From the NCBI GenBank assembly GCA_038321615.1, contig JBBQFC010000008.1:10853-74852 (forward strand): DNA of 64,000 nucleotides, written 5' to 3'. Numbering within the stretch: position 1 is the first letter of the stretch; each line of letters opens with the position of its first letter. This document shows, in pieces, positions 56,230 to 63,999 of the stretch. A model generated the notes under the pieces. It was given only the letters and a program-made list of their open reading frames with translations, had not been told where the DNA came from and ran no database searches. The translations under genes were made by a program, and so were the position numbers. The DNA comes from JBBQFC01 sp038321615. GTDB lineage: Bacteria; Bacteroidota; Bacteroidia; Flavobacteriales_D; Cryomorphaceae.

Positions 56230-56924
56230 AGGAAAGGTACCGCCATATATTTTTTGACCTGGATCGAACCCTTTGGGATTTCGACAAAAATTCGACGACG
56301 GTATTAGGGGAGCTTTTCAGTGATTTCCGCCTATCCGAGCTCGGAATCACTAGCCAGGACGAATTCATAGCGCAGTACTTGGCCATTAATGAAGCCTTAT
56401 GGGTGGCTTACCGCAAAGGTGAAATCATGAAGCGGCAACTTCGCAAGCAGCGCTTCACCGAGGCCTTATCGCGATTTAATATTACGGACAATAGTTTAGG
56501 CGAAAAGCTCGATCGCGCGTATTTGTCGCGTTGCCCTGTGCAAACTGCCTTGCTCCCGCACGCTATTGAGTTGTTGCAACATCTGGTTGACCGCTATACC
56601 CTGCACATCGTAACCAATGGTTTTACGGAAGTGCAATACCTGAAGCTCAAGAGTGCTGGCCTGCGGAAATTTTTCAAAGTGGTGCTGACAAGCGAAAAAG
56701 CACGCACCCGAAAACCCGACCCTGAAATGTTCCATCTCGCTATGCGATTGGCGAAAGCAGAGCCCAGCGAATCGCTGATGATTGGCGACGATTTGGAGAT
56801 CGACATTCTGGGAGCCCGCAACGCAGGTATGGATCAAGTGTACTACAATCCGGCTGGAATTGAGCACAAAGAAGATTTAACCATGGAAGTTAAATCGCAC
56901 GCCGAATTGATGGCGCTGCTCTAA
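56226..56924 (+). CDS. YjjG-type HAD phosphatase (noncanonical nucleotidase)
   Basis: HAD-superfamily enzyme, YjjG family: dephosphorylates noncanonical pyrimidine nucleotides. A frame opens at 56172, but that part overlaps the previous gene; the family begins MKxYxHIFFDLDxTLWDF. Therefore TTG at 56226 is the likely start: it overlaps the previous stop by 4 bases (TTGA) and yields 232 residues. All HAD motifs are present: DLDRTLWDF (motif I), VTNGF (II), KARTRKPDPEMF with its Lys (III) and MIGDDLEIDILGARNAGMDQ (IV). The long C1 cap helices are also present. It overlaps convergent psd by 4 bases. Confidence 0.88.
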   Translation: MKERYRHIFFDLDRTLWDFDKNSTTVLGELFSDFRLSELGITSQDEFIAQYLAINEALWVAYRKGEIMKRQLRKQRFTEALSRFNITDNSLGEKLDRAYLSRCPVQTALLPHAIELLQHLVDRYTLHIVTNGFTEVQYLKLKSAGLRKFFKVVLTSEKARTRKPDPEMFHLAMRLAKAEPSESLMIGDDLEIDILGARNAGMDQVYYNPAGIEHKEDLTMEVKSHAELMALL

Positions 56925-57574
56925 GGCAACACCGCTAAGATGGTCTGAGAGCCCTTGACATGTTCATTAATTGCCACCTTGATTTCGGATCCAAGCGGTA
57001 AGAATACATCGACTCTGGAGCCAAATTTTATGAAGCCAAATTCCGCACCCGCCGTAGCCGCCTGGCCTTCCTTGGCGTAGCAAATGATTCGACGCGCAAC
57101 GGCTCCGGCTATCTGACGAAATAAAACCGTATGGCCACTGGCGTGCTTTACCGCCACGGTAGTGCGCTCGTTTTCCAGACTCGATTTGGGATGCCAGGCT
57201 ACGAGGTAACTCCCTTTATGGTTTTTGCTGTAAGTTACCTGTCCGCTCACCGGAAACCAATTGATATGCACATTGAGCGGCGACATAAATATGGAAACCT
57301 GAATGCGATCATCGCCCAATAATTCATGCTCTTTCGTTTTTTCAATAACCACTATTTTACCATCGGCGGGGCAAACCACTTGCTTGCCTTGAATAGTAAA
57401 CGGTCTTTTTGGAACTCTGAAAAATTGAACAATAAGAGCCGCCAGCACCACAGATGCCACAGCGAATAATAATTGGCCTATTGGTGGCAAGGCATAGATT
57501 GCTGCGGCATTGATTACTAAGAAAATAAAAATGGTAAGGCTAATGATAGTGCGGCCTTCGCGGTGAAATTTCAT
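56921..57574 (-). CDS. psd: Phosphatidylserine decarboxylase proenzyme
   Basis: Decarboxylates phosphatidylserine to phosphatidylethanolamine at the inner membrane. The proenzyme cleaves itself at a Gly-Ser to form a pyruvoyl group. The 217-residue short (Asd/Psd) type has two N-terminal membrane segments (about 10-50). The core reads VVCPADGKIVVIEKTKEHEL (about 66-85), VSIFMSPLNVHINWFPVSG (about 93-111) and the cleavage motif IKFGSRVDVFLP (about 181-192). It is the last gene of the rsfS-ftsH-DUF2007-cdsA-psd unit, 17 bases after cdsA. cdsA supplies CDP-diacylglycerol for the same pathway; pssA is not in the window. Confidence 0.94.
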   Translation of the reverse strand: MKFHREGRTIISLTIFIFLVINAAAIYALPPIGQLLFAVASVVLAALIVQFFRVPKRPFTIQGKQVVCPADGKIVVIEKTKEHELLGDDRIQVSIFMSPLNVHINWFPVSGQVTYSKNHKGSYLVAWHPKSSLENERTTVAVKHASGHTVLFRQIAGAVARRIICYAKEGQAATAGAEFGFIKFGSRVDVFLPLGSEIKVAINEHVKGSQTILAVLP

Positions 57575-57591
57575 CCCTTCAATAGTTTAAT

Positions 57592-58416
57592 TCAGGCCGA
57601 AGGTACAAAAAGCATTAGGTACGTAAAGACCATAGGACTCGCCAGGAGAACTCCATCAAAGCGGTCGAGAATACCCCCGTGACCAGGAAGTAAATTGCTC
57701 GAATCTTTTACGCCGATACTACGCTTTAACCGCGATTCCACCAAGTCGCCAAAAATCGCGCTGATCGAAATGATGACCGCCAGAGCCAACCAATGTTTCA
57801 AGGCCACATTGTCGGAATATATAGAGAGCACCGCCGCACCCGCTACCGAGGAAAGGATGCCTCCAAAAGCGCCTTCCCACGTTTTATTTGGAGATATTTT
57901 AGGAAAGAGCTTGTGTTTACCTAGCAGCTTCCCGAAAACATAAGCGCCCGTGTCGTTGAGCCAAAGCATTATGAAAAAACCGAGAACCAATTCGGGTTGA
58001 AACTCCTTTACAATTTCGTCGAAGCTGAATACATTGAGCAGCGCAAAAGGAGCCATCACATAAACGATGCCCATTACGGTATGCGCTATATTGTTGAAAG
58101 GCTCCGGCCGAACGCGGTAAAGTTCATAGATAAATATGGCGAGAAAAAAAGGAATGGTAAGCCCAACGATGGGTATGGGTGCCACCTCGAGTTTTACCAA
58201 TTCGATGGTTACGTAAAGCACGGTTCCCGTAAGAATACCCAGCGTGGCCTGCGGGTGAAGGCCTCCAATTTTAATGAGGTTGTAGTATTCCAACATCCCT
58301 AATACTCCAGCCACGTAAAATACGGAAGCCAGCGAATACGGATTCCAAACGATACAACCTATAACGACCACGAGAAAGACCAAACCCGTGGAAATACGCA
58401 AAAAAAGCTCCTTCAA
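57592..58416 (-). CDS. cdsA: Phosphatidate cytidylyltransferase
   Basis: Makes CDP-diacylglycerol from phosphatidate and CTP at the inner membrane. The 274-residue product has about eight membrane segments. The CDS signature is near residues 171-230: SPNKTWEGAFGGILSSVAGA and then the metal-binding FGDLVESRLKRSIGVKDSSN, LLPGHGGILDRFDGVL. The start overlaps the DUF2007 gene by 4 bases. Product feeds psd, the next gene. Confidence 0.95.
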   Translation of the reverse strand: MKELFLRISTGLVFLVVVIGCIVWNPYSLASVFYVAGVLGMLEYYNLIKIGGLHPQATLGILTGTVLYVTIELVKLEVAPIPIVGLTIPFFLAIFIYELYRVRPEPFNNIAHTVMGIVYVMAPFALLNVFSFDEIVKEFQPELVLGFFIMLWLNDTGAYVFGKLLGKHKLFPKISPNKTWEGAFGGILSSVAGAAVLSIYSDNVALKHWLALAVIISISAIFGDLVESRLKRSIGVKDSSNLLPGHGGILDRFDGVLLASPMVFTYLMLFVPSA

Positions 58417-58619
58417 AGTCCCGTTTCGCTAATAATTTTCTTTGCAAGGATAACGTTTTCGCCCTTCACGAGGAGCGAAATATCACCGATGGACTTGTAA
58501 AAGGAGTCTTGCTGGTTTAAAATTACTGCTTCAACACCTTTTTCCAACAGAATGACCCGCATGAGCTCGACTTGATGGGAAAGGCTCGAAGTGAATACTT
58601 TTACCCAGTCGTTCTCCAT
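58413..58619 (-). CDS. DUF2007 small protein
   Basis: A 68-residue protein of the DUF2007 type, sometimes annotated as putative signal-transducing protein. It starts MENDWVKVFTSSLSHQVELM and has the beta-alpha-beta pattern VFTSSLSHQVELMRVILLEKGVEAVILNQ split as a strand, helix and strand (residues about 7-35). ISLLVKGENVILAKKIISE closes it. Function unknown. It is coupled to cdsA (4-base overlap) and 3 bases after ftsH. Confidence 0.85.
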   Translation of the reverse strand: MENDWVKVFTSSLSHQVELMRVILLEKGVEAVILNQQDSFYKSIGDISLLVKGENVILAKKIISETGL

Positions 58620-58622
58620 TCG

Positions 58623-60686
58623 CTACGACTTTTCGATTTCATCGGAAACCGCTTCCGATTCATCCGGTTCGGCTTCATCGCTGGCAGTTTCAGGAGTGGT
58701 GGTATCGACTAGTAGTGTTACTTCTTCATCGGCCAGATGCTCTTCTTCTCCGTAGAGCCTTTTTCCAAATATGGTAATGAGGTCTTCCTTGAAAATCACC
58801 TCTTTCTCAAGCAATTGAGAGGCGAGTAAGGTGAGCTTATCCTTGTTGTCTTCGAGTAGCTCCACGGCACGGGTATACTGGCCTTCGATTAGTTTTTTAA
58901 CTTCCTGATCAATTAATTCCGCTGTTTTCTCGCTGTATGGTTTATGGAAATTGTAATCGCCTGAGCCCGAAGAATCGTAATAGCTTATATTTCCAACTAC
59001 CGGGTTTAGACCGTACACAGTTACCATGGCGTAGGCTTGCTTCGTCACCTTTTCCAAGTCGCTCAAGGCACCTGTGGATATTTGGTTAAACATAACCTGC
59101 TCTGCCGCCCGGCCTCCGAGTGCAGCGCAAATCTCGTCGAGTATTTGATCTACCGTATTGATAGAGCGCTCTTCGGGCAAGTACCAGGCTGCTCCAAGCG
59201 ATTGGCCACGCGGCACAATAGTAACCTTCACCAGGGGCGAAGCGTGCTCCAGCAGCCAGGAAACCGTGGCATGACCAGCCTCGTGGTAAGCGATGACCTG
59301 TTTTTCTTTTTTCGTTACAATCTTGTTTTTCTTTTCCAAACCGCCGATTATCCGATCTACAGCATCGAGAAAATCTTCCTTAAATACTTTTTTCTTCCTT
59401 TTTCGAGCGGCAATAAGCGCTGCTTCATTGCAAATGTTCGCGATATCTGCACCACTAAACCCGGGAGTCTGTTTGGCTAAAAAGTTGATATCGATGTTCT
59501 CATCTACTTTAATAGGTGCCAGGTGAACTTTAAAAATCTCTTTCCGCTCGTTGAGGTCGGGCATGTCAACGTATATCTGTCGGTCGAAACGCCCGGCACG
59601 CATCAAGGCTCTGTCGAGAATGTCGGCGCGGTTCGTAGCCGCGAGAATGATCACCCCGCTGTTTGTTCCAAATCCGTCCATTTCCGTAAGGAGTTGGTTC
59701 AGCGTATTTTCACGCTCGTCGTTGGCACCCATACTGGCACTTTTGCCACGAGCTCGCCCGATGGCGTCTATCTCATCGATAAATATAATAGATGGCGCTT
59801 TTTCCTTGGCTTGTTTGAAAAGATCACGTACCCGTGAAGCTCCAACACCTACAAACATTTCCACAAAATCTGATCCCGAAAGGCTGAAAAAGGGCACCTG
59901 TGCTTCACCGGCAACGGCTTTAGCCAAAAGTGTTTTACCCGTACCGGGAGGGCCTACAAGAAGCGCTCCTTTGGGGATTTTCGCTCCCAGCGTGGTATAG
60001 CGCTTTGGATTCTTTAGGAAATCCACGATCTCCTGAATTTCTTCTTTCGCCCCTTCAAGCCCGGCCACGTCGTTGAAAGTTACGTTGGTGCCTTTGGTCT
60101 TATCAAAGAGCTGCGCCTTCGACTTACCGATATTGAATATTTGACCACCTCCAGCAGCGCCTCCGCCAATACGGCGCATTACGAACATCCAAACGGCAAC
60201 CATGATACCCAAGAAAAGTATCCATGTAAAAATTTCTCTACCCCAGTCGCTGCGGGTTTTGTAATCGAAACCCAAACCGTATTCCGAGCTCCATTTATCG
60301 AGCTTAACCTGAAAGCTTTCGGGTGGACCGATATCAAATTGATAGTGCGGGCCGCTGTTTTGCGCTCCAGATATAAAGGGAGTTTTGATCTTCTTGGAGT
60401 GCTTCTCAAGTGCCAAAGCATCCTTCGTCAGGTAAACTTCCGCCATTTGCTTGTTGTACACCACTACGCGTTGCACTTCTTTTGCTTCCACCATCTTCTC
60501 GAAGTCTGGTAGGCTAATAGGGCTCATGTTTCCACTGTTGTTGAACAGGCTGAGCGAAAGGAGAACGACCCCAATGATGGCGTATATCCAATAAAAATTG
60601 AATGGCTTTTTGGGGTTGTCGCCGCCTCCAATTATTGGATTCTTCTTCGGCGACTTTGTGGGTTTCGTTTTATTATCTTCTGACAT
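58623..60686 (-). CDS. ftsH: ATP-dependent zinc metalloprotease FtsH
   Basis: Membrane-anchored AAA protease that degrades damaged membrane proteins and regulates LPS enzymes. TM1 is at about 31-49 (FYWIYAIIGVVLLSLSLF) and TM2 at about 150-168 (ILFLGIMVAVWMFVMRRI), with a periplasmic domain between them. The AAA module has Walker A GPPGTGKTLLAKAVAGEAQV (about 247), Walker B IIFIDEIDAIG and a second region of homology RPGRFDRQI-like (MRAGRFDRQIYVDMPDL). The zinc site is HEAGHATVSW (about 469), with a downstream Asp in EKVTKQAYAMVTVYG. The last 35 residues form an acidic tail. It lies 12 bases after rsfS. Confidence 0.96.
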   Translation of the reverse strand: MSEDNKTKPTKSPKKNPIIGGGDNPKKPFNFYWIYAIIGVVLLSLSLFNNSGNMSPISLPDFEKMVEAKEVQRVVVYNKQMAEVYLTKDALALEKHSKKIKTPFISGAQNSGPHYQFDIGPPESFQVKLDKWSSEYGLGFDYKTRSDWGREIFTWILFLGIMVAVWMFVMRRIGGGAAGGGQIFNIGKSKAQLFDKTKGTNVTFNDVAGLEGAKEEIQEIVDFLKNPKRYTTLGAKIPKGALLVGPPGTGKTLLAKAVAGEAQVPFFSLSGSDFVEMFVGVGASRVRDLFKQAKEKAPSIIFIDEIDAIGRARGKSASMGANDERENTLNQLLTEMDGFGTNSGVIILAATNRADILDRALMRAGRFDRQIYVDMPDLNERKEIFKVHLAPIKVDENIDINFLAKQTPGFSGADIANICNEAALIAARKRKKKVFKEDFLDAVDRIIGGLEKKNKIVTKKEKQVIAYHEAGHATVSWLLEHASPLVKVTIVPRGQSLGAAWYLPEERSINTVDQILDEICAALGGRAAEQVMFNQISTGALSDLEKVTKQAYAMVTVYGLNPVVGNISYYDSSGSGDYNFHKPYSEKTAELIDQEVKKLIEGQYTRAVELLEDNKDKLTLLASQLLEKEVIFKEDLITIFGKRLYGEEEHLADEEVTLLVDTTTPETASDEAEPDESEAVSDEIEKS

Positions 60687-60698
60687 TGCATTTATTCT

Positions 60699-61073
60699 CT
60701 AATACTGATCAACAATTTCTTTAACATCGGCATCCGCCCAAAGTTTTTCCAAATTGTAATATGCTCGGACTTCAGGCTTAAAAATGTGGATTACCACATT
60801 AAAATAATCCAGCAAAATCCATTGAGCGAGCGTTTTACCTTCTTTGTGAAAAGGGTTTTCCTTTAAATCTTCATTAATGGTTTTTTCGACAGATCGGGCA
60901 ATGGCTTCCACTTGGGTATCGGAAGTACCATGACAGATCACGAAAAAATCGGTTACTGAATTTGGAATTTCGCGCAAGTCAATGGTCACAATATCGTGTC
61001 CTTTCACTTCTTGCATACCTTTTACGGCTGCATTCGCGAGTTTTTGAGAAGGGGTAGTGGTTTTCTTTACCAT
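60699..61073 (-). CDS. rsfS: Ribosomal silencing factor RsfS
   Basis: RsfS binds L14 (gene at 3243-3611) and blocks subunit joining to save energy under starvation. The 124-residue product has the conserved KGHDIVTIDLREIPNSVTDF (about 23-42), FVICHGTSDTQVEAIARSVE and the C-terminal WILLDYFNVVIHIFKPEVRA. It starts the rsfS-ftsH-DUF2007-cdsA-psd cluster on the - strand. A -7 box lies just upstream. Divergent from birA. Confidence 0.95.
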   Translation of the reverse strand: MVKKTTTPSQKLANAAVKGMQEVKGHDIVTIDLREIPNSVTDFFVICHGTSDTQVEAIARSVEKTINEDLKENPFHKEGKTLAQWILLDYFNVVIHIFKPEVRAYYNLEKLWADADVKEIVDQY

Positions 61074-61093
61074 CCAAACATTTTACGTTAGCA

Positions 61094-61101
61094 CAAAATT
61101 A
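61094..61101 (-). promoter_or_regulatory. Candidate -7 box for rsfS-ftsH operon
   Basis: On the - strand this reads TAATTTTG, an exact TAnnTTTG match 20 bases before the rsfS start. The nearest TTG upstream is 15 bases away, slightly closer than usual. Confidence 0.45.
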
Positions 61102-61129
61102 AGCAAATTCGACCACCAAAACTTTTACA

Positions 61130-61876
61130 ATGGGCTTCCCACTTTTAGGAAACGAAATTAAGCTGCTCGATAGCGTCGACAGCACGAGCAATTACGTTGC
61201 CAAAAGCCTTGAAGAAGGCTCATTGGCCGCCGGACAGGTAATAATGGCACATTATCAGACAGCCGGGAGAGGGCAACATGGACGTTTTTGGCAAAGTGCC
61301 GATCGCCAAAATACGCTCTTCAGCTTTGCCCTTTCGGTAAATGCCATTGCGGCAAGCCAGCAGTTTTTGCTTTCGAAAGCCATTTCTTTGGCCATAGTGA
61401 GCTACCTCGACGGCCTTAAATTATCGGCGGTGGAAATTAAATGGCCGAATGATATTCTCGTAGATCGCAGAAAGATTGCCGGAATGCTCCTTGAATTTAA
61501 GTCGATTGAAGCCCGGCGCATGGCCATTATCGGCATTGGGCTCAACGTAAATGAAATGTTTCGCTCAGCGCTCTTTCGAGCCACGAGCCTGCGGGCGGAA
61601 GTAGGCTATCCTTTCGATCCCATCGCGGTGCTCAAAGATTTGATTATTTCCATCAACCGATTTCTTCCCGCTGCGTTCGAACCCGATGGTCATTTGCTGC
61701 AAATGGCTTACTTGGGCAGGCTCTTCGGCAAAGGTGAATGGATCGATTTTCAAGACAAGGAGCGCACTTACCAGGGAAAGATTCAAGACGTGGACGACAG
61801 GGGACAGTTGGTGGTAAAATCGCGCCAGGGCTATAGCACCACCTATCAGATGCGCGAAGTAAAAATCAATTATTGA
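61130..61876 (+). CDS. birA: Biotin--[acetyl-CoA-carboxylase] ligase
   Basis: Activates biotin with ATP and attaches it to the biotin carboxyl carrier protein. The 248-residue product has the catalytic core only: SVDSTSNYVAK (about 17-27), the biotinyl-AMP loop TAGRGQHGRFWQSADRQNT, KWPNDILVDRRKIAGMLLEF (about 104-123), IIGIGLNVNE and a C-terminal SH3-like domain (about 205-248). The N-terminal winged-helix repressor domain of E. coli BirA is absent, so it is a pure ligase. It overlaps the convergent SRPBCC gene by 7 bases. Confidence 0.94.
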   Translation: MGFPLLGNEIKLLDSVDSTSNYVAKSLEEGSLAAGQVIMAHYQTAGRGQHGRFWQSADRQNTLFSFALSVNAIAASQQFLLSKAISLAIVSYLDGLKLSAVEIKWPNDILVDRRKIAGMLLEFKSIEARRMAIIGIGLNVNEMFRSALFRATSLRAEVGYPFDPIAVLKDLIISINRFLPAAFEPDGHLLQMAYLGRLFGKGEWIDFQDKERTYQGKIQDVDDRGQLVVKSRQGYSTTYQMREVKINY

Positions 61877-62277
61877 GCTTGCGCGAAAACCGCCTGAAGT
61901 CGGTCGGCGATATAGTCAAATAGATTGGTCAGCGGCTTTTCTACCATCATTTTCAGAAAGGGATTGATTTCCGCATTCATTATTTGGAATGCCGAAGTAG
62001 CAGCGCCATGTTCGGTGAGGTGAATGTTTAGCTCCAAAGGGAAAGGTGAACGGTCGCCACTTTTCAGCAGCAGGTAGTTTGGAGACTTGGCTTCAATCAA
62101 TTGCAGATCGATGGTTGCGGTACCTTGCACTTTGAAGGAGCAATAATCGGTGCGGCTCTCCCAATCGCTAATTCTTCCTTCGGGAAGCAAATTTTCAAAA
62201 TTATTAAGATCGCTCAGGTATTCGAATACGGCTTGTGGCGAAGCAGCCACTTCTACCGTTTTACTTTCTATTTTCAT
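61870..62277 (-). CDS. SRPBCC (START-like) protein, pyrE neighbour
   Basis: A 135-residue START/polyketide-cyclase-like fold. The opening MKIESKTVEVAASPQAVFEY and then LSDLNNFENLLPEGRISDWE are typical of the SRPBCC ligand-binding fold (strand, two helices, long beta sheet, C-terminal helix KPLTNLFDYIADRLQAVFAQ). Ligand unknown. Its start overlaps the end of pyrE by 4 bases, so it is coupled to pyrimidine synthesis by expression at least. Such pyrE-SRPBCC pairs are common in Flavobacteriia, as far as I recall. Confidence 0.88.
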   Translation of the reverse strand: MKIESKTVEVAASPQAVFEYLSDLNNFENLLPEGRISDWESRTDYCSFKVQGTATIDLQLIEAKSPNYLLLKSGDRSPFPLELNIHLTEHGAATSAFQIMNAEINPFLKMMVEKPLTNLFDYIADRLQAVFAQAQ

Positions 62278-62924
62278 ACCTTCTCTTTACCCCAGTTTGC
62301 CGGATCCTGTCGCCAAAGCTTTAAAGATTCCGCTTCTTTCGCCGTGATGTACTCCGACTTGGTAGCCTGCTCCACCAAGTGGTCGTAATCGCTAAGGGTA
62401 AGCAGGGGGACATTGTAAGCTTGAAATTTCTCGGACGCAGCCTCAAATCCATATGTAAATATGGCAGCCATACCTTTCACATCGGCTTCCACTTCGCGCA
62501 GTGCATCCACGGCCGATAAGCTGCTTTTGCCTGTAGAAACCAGGTCTTCGATCAGCACCACCGACTGTCCCGACTCGATGCGACCTTCAATGCGGTTGCC
62601 CATGCCATGCTCCTTCGAGTCGCTCCGCACATACACAAATGGAACGCCCAGTTCTTGAGCAACCAAAGCACCTTGAGCGATACCACCGGTGGCTACGCCC
62701 GCTATTACATCCACCTTACCGAAGGCTTCAGAAATAATCTTTACAAATTCTTGCCGAATGTAGGTCCGGATTTTTGGGAAGCTCAAAGTAATGCGGTTAT
62801 CGCAATAGATCGGTGATTTCCAGCCGCTAGCCCACGTAAAAGGCTTGTCAGGTTGAAGTTTTACCGCTTTGATTTGTAGGAGAAATTCAGCTACTTTTAG
62901 CGCCGAATCGCGATTTGATTGCAT
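62274..62924 (-). CDS. pyrE: Orotate phosphoribosyltransferase
   Basis: Transfers phosphoribosyl from PRPP to orotate in UMP synthesis. The 216-residue product includes KPFTWASGWKSPIYCDNRIT (about 23-42), GVATGGIAQGALVAQELGVP (about 77-96), RSDSKEHGMGNRIEGRIESG and the PRPP-binding motif VVLIEDLVSTGKSSLSAVDA (about 121-140). The start codon is 8 bases from the divergent NUDIX gene. On the - strand TACATTTG (62930-62937) could be a -7 box lying so close that the mRNA would be nearly leaderless. Confidence 0.95.
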   Translation of the reverse strand: MQSNRDSALKVAEFLLQIKAVKLQPDKPFTWASGWKSPIYCDNRITLSFPKIRTYIRQEFVKIISEAFGKVDVIAGVATGGIAQGALVAQELGVPFVYVRSDSKEHGMGNRIEGRIESGQSVVLIEDLVSTGKSSLSAVDALREVEADVKGMAAIFTYGFEAASEKFQAYNVPLLTLSDYDHLVEQATKSEYITAKEAESLKLWRQDPANWGKEKV

Positions 62925-62932
62925 GGGCGCAA

Positions 62933-63562
62933 ATGTATAAAGTTTTCCTCAACGACACGCTCGTAATCCTCACCGATAGCTTCGAATTAGATGGTTTTCG
63001 CAATCACACCCTCTACGTAAAGTACCAGTTTCCTGAAGAAATACCCGAATGGACCGAGCTCGCTCGTCAATCCGACAGTATTTGTACCTTGATCATACAG
63101 ACTGCAGATTTACCAACTTGTTGGGAAGTTTTCTCCCAGCAGTTCAAGCTGATCGAAGCCGCTGGAGGCCTAGTCGAAAACGGGCAAGGCCAATTCCTCA
63201 TGATCCATCGCAATGGAATGTGGGATCTACCAAAAGGCAAAATTGAGGCAGGTGAAAATCCCGAACAAGCTGCCCTGCGGGAAGTTGAAGAAGAATGCGG
63301 TCTGCGGGATTTAAAATTAGGCAAAGCCCTCATTGACACCTATCACACCTATCCCTTAAAGAGCCGCGAAATTCTGAAAAGAACCTATTGGTATGCCATG
63401 CAGAGCGGGCAGACAGCGCTCAGTCCGCAGCTGGAAGAAGGCATTGATAAGGTGGTTTGGGTCGACAGGGTAGAAGCAGAGCGGCTTATGAAAAGGAGCT
63501 TCGCAAATATCCGTAGTGTTTTCGGCGCCTATTTCAGCGTGGTTGACGATCCAAAACCTTAA
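62933..63562 (+). CDS. NUDIX hydrolase
   Basis: Nucleoside diphosphate-X hydrolase. The frame opens at TTG 62915 inside pyrE; ATG at 62933 gives 209 residues and is preferred. The N-terminal domain (about 1-65) is of unknown type. The NUDIX fold starts near residue 65. Its box is complete: GKIEAGENPEQAALREVEEE followed by CGL, with the G-x5-E-x7-REUxEExGU pattern. The preceding MWDLPKG is typical. Substrate cannot be deduced; housecleaning of modified nucleotides or NDP-sugars is possible. Divergent from pyrE with 8 bases between starts. Confidence 0.88.
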   Translation: MYKVFLNDTLVILTDSFELDGFRNHTLYVKYQFPEEIPEWTELARQSDSICTLIIQTADLPTCWEVFSQQFKLIEAAGGLVENGQGQFLMIHRNGMWDLPKGKIEAGENPEQAALREVEEECGLRDLKLGKALIDTYHTYPLKSREILKRTYWYAMQSGQTALSPQLEEGIDKVVWVDRVEAERLMKRSFANIRSVFGAYFSVVDDPKP

Positions 63563-63789
63563 ATCAAGGTCGGGGGTTGATTGTCATCGGCGCTGCGTAT
63601 TCCGTGGTTGCAGAATGTTCTGACGAACGTTCACAGGGCACTGTATGAGTCAAAAATGAATAAATTCTCAAGCTTGGCTCGCTGCGGAGCGGAGATTATG
63701 GGGTATTGTTAATATACTCGGTCAGGTCGGGTTATTTTTGAAGGAGCAGAGCGGATTCAAAAATTGTATCGATACCCGATTTTGATTCA
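63563..63789. other. Intergenic region right of the NUDIX gene
   Basis: No reading frame with recognisable content was found. It contains the palindrome GAACGTTC near 63624-63631, a GCTCGCTGCGGAGCGGAG hairpin-like stretch near 63675-63695, and the left arm of the inverted repeat described next. No clear terminator with a T-run follows the NUDIX gene. Confidence 0.5.
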
Positions 63790-63833
63790 TCACGCGTCTC
63801 GATACATTTTGCTCCTGCGTTTCAAAATACCCG
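63728..63833. repeat. Imperfect inverted repeat of about 105 bp
   Basis: Left arm CGGGTTATTTTTGAAGGAGC (63728-63747) pairs with the reverse complement of the right arm (63811-63833), read as CGGGTATTTTGAAACGCAGGAGC. Inner arms ATTGTATCGATA (63763-63774) and TCTCGATACATTT (63797-63809) also pair. Together they form a long imperfect hairpin with a 22-base centre. This could be a dispersed palindromic element. Only one copy is in the window. Confidence 0.65.
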
Positions 63834-63999
63834 GTGGGCCTGCACCCGCTTGTTTTTTGAAAAACACCAGCTTGTCTGAAAAATTCCATTCGAAATGCCG
63901 GTCGGTGTTTTCATTTGTTTGGTTGCCATTGGCATTAAACGTAGAGGCATACGTGTTCGCTCCAATTGCAAAATTGGAAAGCCGGTTATGCGTAAAGCT
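63790..63999 (-). pseudogene. 3' end of an RHS-repeat-like reading frame, apparently truncated
   Basis: The - strand is open from the window edge to a TGA at 63790-63792, giving the last 69 residues of a longer product. The stretch NANGNQTNENTDRHFEW and then NFSDKLVFFKKQAG fits the core of RHS/YD-repeat proteins (pattern of NGNxTxxxxRHFEWxxxDRL). In such proteins the frame should continue through further YD-type repeats to the conserved core end. Here it is replaced by GPPGILKRRSKMYRDA and a stop exactly where the inverted repeat begins (63833). This suggests a broken or eroded gene. The upstream part lies outside the window, so alternative explanations such as a natural variable end remain. 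Confidence 0.55.
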
